Shown piece after piece: positions 54,182 to 61,655 of a stretch of DNA of 63,064 nucleotides. Position 1 is the stretch's first letter, and every line of letters begins with the position of its first letter. Where the stretch lies: NCBI RefSeq assembly GCF_030150205.1, contig NZ_JASLGT010000007.1, positions 1-63,064 on the forward strand, in the 5' to 3' direction. Position numbers and translations under genes: made by a program. This DNA is from Niabella sp. GTDB taxonomy: Bacteria; Bacteroidota; Bacteroidia; Chitinophagales; Chitinophagaceae. The notes beneath the pieces were generated by a model. The model saw nothing but the letters and a program-made list of their open reading frames with translations. It did no database searches and had not been told where the DNA came from.

Positions 54182-54811
54182 TTAATTCAGGGGGCGGTTT
54201 ACCTTACTTTTTATTTCATCCTTAAAGACGATCGACACCTTGTACTGCATGGGAGCATAATATAATTCCAGTACTTTCCGTATTTTTTCCTTGGCCTGCT
54301 CAATATAAGCGGTATAGGCTTCCATCTGTTTACGGGTATCGGTATACAGCTTTTTTTCAACGGTACTATAGGCCGCTTCCCCCGGGTTCACCAGTAATCC
54401 CTTTCGGGTCATGGCATCTGCCCTATCAAGCCGCAACTCATAACTGAGCAGTTGCGGAGCAGGCAATACAATGTATACCTGCTTGTTCTTTTCTTCAATG
54501 GTCAGCTGTTGTGCGCCCAGGTCTACCCCATATTTAGCAATATAGGGTACCGAAATATTTACCGTATGCTCTATGAACATTTTCCGGAATTCGTCGGTCA
54601 GGCTGCCGTCATTGGCAAGATTGGTGGTTTTAATACTGGCAGCGCCCTGTACCTCCAGCGAGGACAATTCGGCCACCTCCTGTACAAAGGCCGCATTCAG
54701 GGCAATATGATCCACCGTTTTCGTACCATTTTTTTTACCCAGGAAATAGGCCAGCACCCCAATGCCCACCACGCAAAATAAGATCACTATGGGTAAACAG
54801 CTTTTTTGCAT
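54182..54811 (-). CDS. DUF4230 domain membrane-anchored protein
   Basis: The 209-residue protein has an N-terminal membrane segment (CLPIVILFCVVGIGVLAYFLG). An extracytoplasmic DUF4230-type domain follows: VAELSSLEVQGAASIKTT, FIEHTVNISVPYIAKYGVDL and YIVLPAPQLLSYELRLDRA. A C-terminal helix and strand (QMEAYTAYIEQAKEKIRK) complete it. Function is unknown. It lies between the Gfo/Idh pair and the divergent GMC gene. Confidence 0.8.
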   Translation of the reverse strand: MQKSCLPIVILFCVVGIGVLAYFLGKKNGTKTVDHIALNAAFVQEVAELSSLEVQGAASIKTTNLANDGSLTDEFRKMFIEHTVNISVPYIAKYGVDLGAQQLTIEEKNKQVYIVLPAPQLLSYELRLDRADAMTRKGLLVNPGEAAYSTVEKKLYTDTRKQMEAYTAYIEQAKEKIRKVLELYYAPMQYKVSIVFKDEIKSKVNRPLN

Positions 54812-54972
54812 AGATAAATCTTTTATCAGGATTCAAATTCCTGTTAAAATTAGCCGAAAATCATTGAAAACCGTGTTCTCTTTCACGCCTTAAAAAATAG
54901 GATTCAGAATTATAAACATTTCATTGTATATTGGGTCTCCATTTTAAAAAAAATTAAACAGGCCATCTGAAT

Positions 54973-56712
54973 ATGAAAGAATTGCAAATCAAGAAACAGG
55001 GCAAAAAATATGATGTGGTGATTGTAGGTTCCGGCGCCGGCGGTGGTATGGCGGCTTATACGCTTTCAAAAGCCGGGCTGAGTGTATGTGTACTGGAGGC
55101 CGGTCCGATGTACGACCCCCAAAAAGAAATTTATCAGCTGAAAAGCCCCTGGGAATCAAAACGCAGGGGCCGTTCTACAAAATACCGTCCGTTTGGGGAT
55201 TTTGACGCCTGCTATGGCGGATGGGAAATTGAGGGCGAACCCTATACAAAAGAAAATGGAACAGAATGGGAATGGTTCCGGGCCCGTATGCTTGGAGGCC
55301 GTACCAATCACTGGGGGCGTATTTCCCTGCGCTTCGGACCCAGGGACTTTAAAGGCTATAGCCATGACGGCATCGGAGCCGACTGGCCTATCAGTTATGA
55401 AGACATTAAACCCTATTATGATAAGGTAGATCAGCTGATCGGTATCTTTGGCAGCGTGGAAAACCTGCCCAATGAACCCGATGGTATCTTTTTACCGCCG
55501 CCAAAGCCGCGTTTGCATGAGCTTTTTATAAAAAAAGGCGCGCAAAAATCAAATGTGCCCATCATCCCTTCGCGGCTTTCTATTCTTACAAAAAAATTGA
55601 ATGATGAGCGGGGCTCCTGTTTCTTCTGTGCCCAATGCGGCCGGAACTGCAGTATGGCCAAGGCCGATTTCTCTGCCTCAAATGTACTGATCTATCCCGC
55701 GCTGAAAACCGGTAAGCTGGAAGTGATTGCCAATGCGATGGCACGCGAAGTACTGACCAACTCCGAAGGTATTGCCACCGGTGTTTCCTATGTAAATAAG
55801 GACGATATGCTGGAGTACCAGGTAGAAGGGCGGGTAGTGATCCTGGCCGCCAGTGCCTGCGAAACCGCACGGCTGCTGCTGAACTCAAAATCGCAGCGCC
55901 ATCCCAACGGACTGGCCAACAGCAGCAATGTAGTGGGCAAGTACCTGCAGGATAGTACGGGCGCCGCCATGGGCGGATATATTCCGGAGCTTTTTGGCAG
56001 GAAGCGGTACAATGAAGACGGTGTGGGTGGTATGCACGTATACTCTCCCTGGTGGGGCGATGATAAAAAACTGGATTTCCCGCGCGGTTATCATATCGAA
56101 TACTGGGGCGGCTTTGGCCAGCCCGCATACGGCTTTGGTATGGGCATCGAATCCTTCAATGGTAAGTATCCCGTAAACGGCAAGAAGAAAGAAGCCGGTG
56201 GTTACGGAAAGTCGTTAAAAGAAGACCAGCGTTATTTTTATGGTGCAACCGTAGGTATGGCCGGCCGTGGAGAAGCCATTGCCTTTGAGCACAACCGCTG
56301 CGAGATCGATTCCAACGTAGTGGATAAATTTGGTATTCCTGTTTTGAAATTCAATGTAAAGCTGAGCGACTATGAAGTAAAACAGGCCAAGCATATGAAA
56401 GAAACCTTTAAGGAGATCATGCACAACATGGGCGCCGTAATCACCTGGGGTGATGATGGCCCGGAAAACAACTACGGTATTGATAAACCAGGGTATATCA
56501 TTCACGAAGCCGGAACAGCGCGTATGGGCGACGATGCCAAAACTTCGGCCCTTAATAAATGGAGCCAGGCGCATGATTGTAAAAACCTGTTTTGTGTAGA
56601 CGGAAGCCAGTTTACCTCGCAGGCCAATAAAAACATTACCTGGACGATCCTGGCCCTGAGCATGCGCGCCAGCGAATACATTATTGATGAAATGAAAAAA
56701 CAGAATCTGTAA
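54973..56712 (+). CDS. GMC family FAD-dependent oxidoreductase
   Basis: The 579 residues start with the FAD-binding DVVIVGSGAGGGMAAYTLSKAG (GSGAGGG 19-25). They continue with CVLEAGPMYDPQKE, MLGGRTNHWGRISLR, and a CFFCAQCGRNC cysteine cluster, which is unusual for plain GMC proteins but known in the gluconate-dehydrogenase-like group. The C-terminus has the GMC catalytic region HEAGTARMGDDAK, CVDGSQFTSQANKN. It has no signal peptide of its own and could be carried by the Tat-type small subunit encoded next. It likely oxidises a sugar (often at C3) in the periplasm. Confidence 0.92.
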   Translation: MKELQIKKQGKKYDVVIVGSGAGGGMAAYTLSKAGLSVCVLEAGPMYDPQKEIYQLKSPWESKRRGRSTKYRPFGDFDACYGGWEIEGEPYTKENGTEWEWFRARMLGGRTNHWGRISLRFGPRDFKGYSHDGIGADWPISYEDIKPYYDKVDQLIGIFGSVENLPNEPDGIFLPPPKPRLHELFIKKGAQKSNVPIIPSRLSILTKKLNDERGSCFFCAQCGRNCSMAKADFSASNVLIYPALKTGKLEVIANAMAREVLTNSEGIATGVSYVNKDDMLEYQVEGRVVILAASACETARLLLNSKSQRHPNGLANSSNVVGKYLQDSTGAAMGGYIPELFGRKRYNEDGVGGMHVYSPWWGDDKKLDFPRGYHIEYWGGFGQPAYGFGMGIESFNGKYPVNGKKKEAGGYGKSLKEDQRYFYGATVGMAGRGEAIAFEHNRCEIDSNVVDKFGIPVLKFNVKLSDYEVKQAKHMKETFKEIMHNMGAVITWGDDGPENNYGIDKPGYIIHEAGTARMGDDAKTSALNKWSQAHDCKNLFCVDGSQFTSQANKNITWTILALSMRASEYIIDEMKKQNL

Positions 56713-56799
56713 AACCGTTTGAGGTTTGAAGTTTCTTGTTTGAAGTTGACTACAACTTCAAATCTCAGATCTCAAACCTCAGATCTCAAATAGAGCAAC

Positions 56800-57471
56800 A
56801 TGAAAAGAAGAGAATCTTTAAAATTCATAGCAGCCGGAGCCCTGGCCACCGGAACCCTGGCCATTGGTTGTAAAACGGATGAGAAAAAAAGCGATACTGG
56901 CGCCGCCGTTCCGGATAAGAAAACCGGGCTGCACCGGTATGAAGATGAAAAGGCGCACGAAGAAGAAGTGGATAAGATGGCCGATTTTTTCAACGCGCAC
57001 GAAATGGCCACCATCACCGTGCTGGCCGATATCATCATTCCCAAAGATGAAGTGAGCGGCAGTGCCAGTGATGCAAAAGTGCCGGACTTCATTCACTTCA
57101 CCGTAAAAGATCAGCCCAGGCTGCAAACCCCTATGAGAGGCGGGCTGCGCTGGCTGGATGTACAGTGCCTGAACAGATTCCAAAAGCCTTTTAAAGATTG
57201 CAGTGCAGAGCAGCAGATTCAGCTGGTTGACCTGATCGCTTACCCGGACCGGGCAAAGGACAAACCCGAACTGAGCCAGGGTGTAGCCTTCTTTAAACAG
57301 ATGCGGGATCTTACCTGCACCGGCTTCTACACTTCGGAGATCGGCGTAAAGGATATGGGCTATGCCGGCAACACGCCCAACCAATGGAACGGCGTACCCG
57401 ATGATGTGTTAAAACAGTATAACCTCGCCTATACGGAAAAAGAGTTAAAAGAATGCGTCAGCTTCAGCTGA
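56800..57471 (+). CDS. Gluconate 2-dehydrogenase subunit 3 family protein
   Basis: The 223-residue protein begins MKRRESLKFIAAGALATGTLAIGCK, a Tat-like RR signal with a lipobox-like Cys. Its GLDH subunit 3 domain is typical: MATITVLADIIIPKDEVSGSASDAKVPDFI, RGGLRWLDVQCLNRFQKPF and a final GYAGNTPNQWNGVP. This small subunit carries its folded GMC partner through the Tat system and anchors it. The two genes are 87 bases apart in the same direction, with a terminator after this one. Confidence 0.93.
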   Translation: MKRRESLKFIAAGALATGTLAIGCKTDEKKSDTGAAVPDKKTGLHRYEDEKAHEEEVDKMADFFNAHEMATITVLADIIIPKDEVSGSASDAKVPDFIHFTVKDQPRLQTPMRGGLRWLDVQCLNRFQKPFKDCSAEQQIQLVDLIAYPDRAKDKPELSQGVAFFKQMRDLTCTGFYTSEIGVKDMGYAGNTPNQWNGVPDDVLKQYNLAYTEKELKECVSFS

Positions 57472-57497
57472 TCTGTTACGAATAAATGCATGAACGG

Positions 57498-57524
57498 GCC
57501 ATCTCCTTTGGGGATGGCTTTTTT
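57498..57524 (+). terminator. Rho-independent terminator after GMC operon
   Basis: GCCATCTCC pairs with GGGGATGGC (9 pairs, one G-U) with a ttt loop and is followed by six T (57519-57524). It ends the GMC/subunit 3 transcript 27 bases after the stop. Confidence 0.85.
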
Positions 57525-57642
57525 ATAGTATCTACGATAAGGGATCCTGTTAGCCGCTCTTGAAAATAAACAGACAGGCGTGCCTCATTAAGCGCATTTG
57601 GCCCCGGTTCGTTCCAATAAAACCGGGGGTTGACCTAATGCA

Positions 57643-58197
57643 TTATTTTTTCGCTTTGCCTGGAGGCGCAGAAAAGCGATTGGCAAATTCAATCCGTTGC
57701 TGGTATTTAAAGGACAATATCTTATGCTCCATTTCCAATTGCTGCTGAACTGCAGGGCAACAGTCTTTCATACGGCCAATGGTGCTGGTTTCCAATAGTC
57801 TTAAGGGCTCGGCGATTTGCTCTGTTGCTTCAACTCCGGCCCTTACTATCTGGATAAATTTCAGCCGTTGCTGCAGGAGTTGATAGCGTTCCCGAAGCTC
57901 CTCCAGTTTCTGCTCCAGGCGCTCAACATCTTTTTTAACTTTATTCGCAGCTATTTGTATTTCTGCTGCCAGTTCATGCCCGGTCTCTGCCAACGCTTCC
58001 GGTAAGGGCGTAGCATGCCGGTTTTTATCTTTTCGCATAACCCTCCAGGCGTCCTGCAACATTTCCAGCTTTTTTTCCACAGCACGAGGCAAATTACGAA
58101 GCCCCTTTTCATCCATTGCAACCAGGTTGTGCGAAACATCGAGTAAAGTGGCTAGTTCCCGAAGGGTTAGTTGGGTTTCTTTCCGAAAACTTCTCAT
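57643..58197 (-). CDS. HTH (XRE-like) coiled-coil protein, probable DNA-binding regulator
   Basis: Residues 1-45 form a helix-turn-helix of the XRE type (TLRELATLLDVSHNLVAMDEKGLRNLP). Residues ~55-135 are a long charged coiled coil (VKKDVERLEQKLEELRERYQLLQQR), and the C-terminus is Lys-rich. No ligand domain is seen. The divergent gap to dnaG holds six TTGTnnACAA sites, the natural candidates for its operator. Binding there would make it autoregulated and perhaps also a regulator of dnaG. A role in DNA replication or plasmid-like partition is inference. Confidence 0.65.
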   Translation of the reverse strand: MRSFRKETQLTLRELATLLDVSHNLVAMDEKGLRNLPRAVEKKLEMLQDAWRVMRKDKNRHATPLPEALAETGHELAAEIQIAANKVKKDVERLEQKLEELRERYQLLQQRLKFIQIVRAGVEATEQIAEPLRLLETSTIGRMKDCCPAVQQQLEMEHKILSFKYQQRIEFANRFSAPPGKAKK

Positions 58198-58224
58198 AAC
58201 AGTGCGTTTAAAGGTTGTGAATAG

Positions 58225-58337
58225 TTGTTTACACCGGATTTGTGTACAAGATTTTTGTACACAAAAAAGTTGTACACAAAAAGGAAAAGACAGGTTTTGT
58301 GTACAAAAACAGATCCTCCAAAAAAAATTGTAAACAA
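58225..58337. promoter_or_regulatory. Array of six TTGTnnACAA operator-like sites
   Basis: Sites: TTGTTTACAC 58225-58234, TTGTGTACAA 58240-58249, TTGTACACAA 58255-58264 and 58270-58279, TTGTGTACAA 58297-58306, TTGTAAACAA 58328-58337. The first four centres are exactly 15 bases apart. The GTGTAC core alternates in orientation. The array lies 28 bases upstream of the HTH/coiled-coil ATG (58197, minus strand) and ~160 bases upstream of dnaG. Confidence 0.8.
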
Positions 58338-58483
58338 GCCAGTCTTCACCCGGTGCTCTATTAAAGGTACTTTATTTTCGGATCCCTTGCGCATCCGCAA
58401 CGGCAGGGTTAAAACGTTTGTGATTTCTATAAGGCTCTGGAGGGAAACCGGGATATTTAGCACTTTTTCACAACCGTTTCATG

Positions 58484-58492
58484 TAATTTCGG
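58484..58492 (+). promoter_or_regulatory. -7 box of a leaderless-type promoter (dnaG, GTG start)
   Basis: TAATTTCGG resembles TAnnTTTG with C for the third T, and ends three bases before the dnaG GTG at 58496. This is the same three-base spacing found at purK, the GNAT gene and the amidotransferase gene. Confidence 0.45.
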
Positions 58493-58495
58493 CCC

Positions 58496-60520
58496 GTGAT
58501 TTCACAGAATACGATACAAGAGATTTTATCCCGGATCGACATCCTGGATGTGGTGGGCGAGTTTGTAAAACTAAAAAAAAGAGGCGCTAACTACCTGGGT
58601 GTGTGTCCCTTCCACAATGAAAAAACACCTTCCTTTACGGTTTCTCCCTCCAAAGAAATTTATAAATGCTTTGGATGCGGCAAAAGCGGCAATACCATCA
58701 GCTTCATTATGGAGCATGAAAAATACAGCTATGTAGAAACATTGAAATGGCTGGCGAACCGCTACGGTGTGGAAGTAGAAGAAACCTTTGCCAGTGCCGA
58801 ACAAAAGGAACAATACCAGATTGCCGACAGTCTTTTTATCATTAACGGATTTGCAGAGCAATATTTTTCCCAGGCCCTTATGCAATCGGAAGAAGGACGG
58901 GCCATTGGTCTGAGTTATTTCAAGGAACGGGGGTTTCGTGAAGGGATCATTGAAAAATTCAAGCTGGGTTATGCACCCGCCGAACGGGATGCATTTACCA
59001 AAGAAGCCCTGGCCAAACAATACAATAAGGACCTGCTGGTAAAAACCGGGCTGGTCGTGGAGCGCAATGGCAACCTGCTGGACAATTACCGGGGAAGGGT
59101 GATCTTTCCCGTACATAATCACAGCGGAAAAGTAATGGGCTTTGGCGCCCGTATTTTAAAAACAACGGATAAAGCACCCAAATACATCAATACGCCCGAA
59201 AATGAGATCTATGTAAAAAGCAGGATCCTTTACGGTTCCTATTTTGCCCGAACAGCTATTGAAAAAGCAGATGAATGCCTGCTGGTAGAAGGCTATACGG
59301 ATGTGGTGTCCCTGCACCAGGCCGGCATCGAAAATGTGGTGGCTTCGGGTGGCACCTCACTTACCGTAGACCAGCTGCGGCTGATAAAAAAATACACGAA
59401 CAATCTCACCATTATTTATGATGGAGATGCTGCTGGTGTAAAAGCAGCGCTGCGGGGCCTCGACCTGGCCCTGGAAGAAAGCCTGAACGTAAAACTGGTA
59501 CTAATCCCGGACAAGGAAGACCCGGACAGCTATGTAAATAAAGTGGGCGCTGGTGCCTTTACCGACTTTATCAAAAAGAACAAGAAAGATTTTATCCTCT
59601 TCCAGCTGGAATCTTCCCTTACTTCCATCGGCGATGACCCGGTAAAAAAATCGGAGCTCGTTAACAAGATCGCCGAATCCATCAGCCGGATCAATAAGGC
59701 CGAGGACTTTACCAAACAGCAGGATTATATTAAAGAATCGGCCGCCATTTTGCAGATCGATGAGGCCGGTCTGCATGCCCTGGTAAATAAATACATCCGG
59801 GACAAGGTAACGGCCATGGAGCGCAAGGCCGCCAACAATGCCCAGAAAGAATCCCCCGTTTCAGAAGATCCTTTCAGCAATTATGATGATGCTACTTTTG
59901 ACCTGCTGTTTAAAGACCAGCTGCAGGAAAAAGAACTGGCCCGGGTGCTGCTGGAATACGGGAACCGGCAATGGGATGAAAACTCATTGATCGCCCAGCA
60001 TATCTTTGATGAGATTGATGAGCTGGAGATTGAAGACCCGGAAGTAAACCTTTTGATCAGCTCCGTAAAACAACTGCTGCGTAACCACCCCGAGCAGCTG
60101 AGCGATAAATATTTCATCTACAACGAGGATAAAAAGCTCAGTGCCTTTGCGGTGTCCCTGCTCAACCATCCCTATGAGGAAAGTGAGCGCTGGGCCGCTG
60201 ATTTCAGTCCCAACACCGGGTACCAGCGCGACCTGTTCAAACAAAGCTTTGAGGCATTTTCGCAGGTGATCAGCAAGGGCAATGAAAAAGACCTGAACAA
60301 ATTCAAACTGATCTCGGAAGACCGTACGAATCAGAAGATCGTATCGGCCATTCAATATCTAAAGCTCAAAAAGATCCGGCGCATGCTGCTCCAAAACCAG
60401 AACGATATGTCGGGGCAGCTGAGTGAGCATAAATTCAAGGAGCTTCATTTTATCCACAAGTCGCTAAAAGATATGGAGCGTGAGATCACCAATCTTTTAG
60501 GCACGGTGATCCTGCATTAG
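58496..60520 (+). CDS. dnaG: DNA primase
   Basis: DnaG makes RNA primers for lagging-strand synthesis and works with DnaB, also encoded in this window. The 674-residue protein has the CHC2 zinc finger at the start (Cys37, His40, Cys58, Cys61 in VCPFHNEKTPSFTV and IYKCFGCGKSG). The RNA-polymerase-like core (LVEGYTDVVSLHQAG with the first acidic residue near 264, and IIYDGDAAGVKAALRGLDLAL) follows. Last comes a C-terminal helicase-binding region. The start codon is GTG; no ATG fits. Confidence 0.96.
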   Translation: MISQNTIQEILSRIDILDVVGEFVKLKKRGANYLGVCPFHNEKTPSFTVSPSKEIYKCFGCGKSGNTISFIMEHEKYSYVETLKWLANRYGVEVEETFASAEQKEQYQIADSLFIINGFAEQYFSQALMQSEEGRAIGLSYFKERGFREGIIEKFKLGYAPAERDAFTKEALAKQYNKDLLVKTGLVVERNGNLLDNYRGRVIFPVHNHSGKVMGFGARILKTTDKAPKYINTPENEIYVKSRILYGSYFARTAIEKADECLLVEGYTDVVSLHQAGIENVVASGGTSLTVDQLRLIKKYTNNLTIIYDGDAAGVKAALRGLDLALEESLNVKLVLIPDKEDPDSYVNKVGAGAFTDFIKKNKKDFILFQLESSLTSIGDDPVKKSELVNKIAESISRINKAEDFTKQQDYIKESAAILQIDEAGLHALVNKYIRDKVTAMERKAANNAQKESPVSEDPFSNYDDATFDLLFKDQLQEKELARVLLEYGNRQWDENSLIAQHIFDEIDELEIEDPEVNLLISSVKQLLRNHPEQLSDKYFIYNEDKKLSAFAVSLLNHPYEESERWAADFSPNTGYQRDLFKQSFEAFSQVISKGNEKDLNKFKLISEDRTNQKIVSAIQYLKLKKIRRMLLQNQNDMSGQLSEHKFKELHFIHKSLKDMEREITNLLGTVILH

Positions 60521-60681
60521 TCTGCAAACGGCTTCGGGCGCCGGGTTGGAGATTTTGTTCAGAGGCACGATGGGCTGCATTCAATTGAAAGATCACTTAA
60601 CCAGCAAGCAGTTCTTCCCCCACTTGCTACTACCTGCCTCCTGTTCGCAGCTCTGTGAGAAGTGAAATGCGGATCCTGAAC

Positions 60682-61230
60682 CTACCCCTGTTTCATCCAC
60701 ATGGGCTTCTTTTTAAGGATCTTCTTATACGTAGGGCAATCTTCCGCATGACAGCCGGGCAGGTAGCCGGTGCTCATTAAAAACTCGTTTACAATTTCGC
60801 CGCCGGTAAACTTAAAATATTTTTTAAACAGCTTTACCCATTCTTCTTTGGTTTTAGGATGTTGCTGATCCAGCCAGTTTTTAAAAGACCCGAATTCCTT
60901 TTGGATACCGGTGATCACTTTTGCATTTTCAATGGCCGCATTAATTTTCAGCCGGTTCCGGATGATGCCCGCATCTGCCATCAGTGCATCAAACTTCTTT
61001 TGAGTATACCGGCTTACTTTTTTGATATCAAACTGATCGAATGCCTTGTAGAAGGCGTCTTTCTTTTTCAGGATCGTTTCCCAGCTCAGGCCTGCCTGGT
61101 TAATTTCCAGCACCAGCCGGGCAAACAACTCATTATCCGATTCCAGCGGGAAGCCGTATTCGGTATCATGATAAATTTCATGAACCGTCCCCTTCCCTTT
61201 TTCCTTAACAAATGTGCAATAAAATGACAT
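60682..61230 (-). CDS. tag: DNA-3-methyladenine glycosylase I
   Basis: Tag removes 3-methyladenine from alkylated DNA. The 182 residues contain the family's EIYHDTEYGFPLESDNELFARLVLEINQAGLSWETIL (family evidence at residues ~18-55), KKDAFYKAFDQFDIKKV, IRNRLKINAAIENAKV and SFKNWLDQ. The zinc-binding C-terminus is GYLPGCHAEDC. The frame is open upstream, but the ATG at 61230 starts MSFYCTFVKEK with the early Cys ligand position. It is convergent with dnaG. Confidence 0.94.
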   Translation of the reverse strand: MSFYCTFVKEKGKGTVHEIYHDTEYGFPLESDNELFARLVLEINQAGLSWETILKKKDAFYKAFDQFDIKKVSRYTQKKFDALMADAGIIRNRLKINAAIENAKVITGIQKEFGSFKNWLDQQHPKTKEEWVKLFKKYFKFTGGEIVNEFLMSTGYLPGCHAEDCPTYKKILKKKPMWMKQG

Positions 61231-61263
61231 GCTGCAAGTTGCGAAAAAAAAATCGAACATTAT

Positions 61264-61296
61264 TTTGTTTAAAAATAAAAAGAACACTATTTTTGC
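61264..61296 (+). promoter_or_regulatory. Promoter of the tRNA-Val genes
   Basis: A -33-like TTTG (61264-61267) is followed after 20 bases by a perfect TATTTTTGC -7 box (61288-61296). The first tRNA begins 31 bases later. This is the most complete Bacteroidota-type promoter in the window. Confidence 0.65.
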
Positions 61297-61327
61297 AGTC
61301 CCAATTGCGGGAACAGATCTTAAAAAC

Positions 61328-61405
61328 GGGAGTTTAGCTCAGTTGGTTCAGAGCATCTGCCTTACAAGCAGAGGGTCGGCGGTTCGAGCCCGTCAACTCC
61401 CACCA
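61328..61405 (+). tRNA. tRNA-Val (anticodon TAC)
   Basis: The 78-base gene folds as a full cloverleaf. The acceptor stem GGGAGTT pairs with AACTCCC, the D arm is AGCTCAGTTGGTTCAGAGCA, and the anticodon stem-loop TCTGC-CTTACAA-GCAGA gives anticodon TAC. The T arm GGCGGTTCGAGCCCGTC is followed by an encoded CCA (61403-61405). It is identical to the copy at 61533-61610. A hairpin terminator follows directly. Confidence 0.97.
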
Positions 61406-61418
61406 ATCCAATATCCAT

Positions 61419-61448
61419 AAGGGTTTCAATTAAAGAAGCCCTTTTTTT
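61419..61448 (+). terminator. Terminator after first tRNA-Val
   Basis: AAGGGTTTC (61419-61427) pairs with GAAGCCCTT (61435-61443, one G-U pair), and a run of seven T follows from 61442. It closes the first tRNA transcript and separates it from the tRNA fragment. Confidence 0.8.
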
Positions 61449-61455
61449 ATTGAAC

Positions 61456-61512
61456 AAGAACTTAGCTCAATTGGTTCAGAGCATTCCGCTTCAGGCGGAA
61501 GGGTCGGCGGTT
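61456..61512 (+). pseudogene. Truncated tRNA-like fragment (loop CTTCAGG)
   Basis: The sequence aligns with tRNA-Val through the D arm (CTTAGCTCAATTGGTTCAGAGCA). It has an anticodon stem TTCCG/CGGAA with loop CTTCAGG, which would read anticodon TCA, then GGGTCGGCGGTT. It breaks off before the T loop. There is no matching acceptor 3' strand (starts aagaac) and no CCA. It cannot be a functional cloverleaf as seen and is best called a decayed or chimeric tRNA remnant between two intact copies. Confidence 0.7.
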
Positions 61513-61532
61513 AAAAAGTTATTTCAAATATT

Positions 61533-61610
61533 GGGAGTTTAGCTCAGTTGGTTCAGAGCATCTGCCTTACAAGCAGAGGGTCGGCGGTTCGAGCCCGTCA
61601 ACTCCCACCA
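61533..61610 (+). tRNA. tRNA-Val (anticodon TAC), second copy
   Basis: This 78-base sequence is identical to 61328-61405, including the encoded CCA, and is offset by 205 bases. The T arm, anticodon and acceptor pairing are the same. A perfect hairpin with a T run follows. Tandem duplication of the unit, with the fragment between, is the simplest origin. Confidence 0.97.
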
Positions 61611-61617
61611 ATACCAC

Positions 61618-61647
61618 AAAGGGTTTCAGTAATTGAAACCCTTTTTT
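61618..61647 (+). terminator. Terminator after second tRNA-Val
   Basis: AAAGGGTTTC (61618-61627) and GAAACCCTTT (61635-61644) form a perfect 10-bp stem with a seven-base loop and T-rich tail. The stem sequence is related to the terminator after the first copy, supporting duplication of the whole tRNA-terminator unit. Confidence 0.85.
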
Positions 61648-61655
61648 ATTCGCCT

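Noticed and set aside
61229..61420. Open frames reading through the tRNA-Val genes
   Set aside because: They encode the tRNA sequence itself, and the real start of the GIY-YIG gene is downstream of the tRNA terminator.
61328..61610. Tandem tRNA-Val copies as attL/attR of an integrative element
   Set aside because: No integrase gene is near, the spacer is 127 bases, and the second copy is a complete tRNA rather than a 3' fragment.
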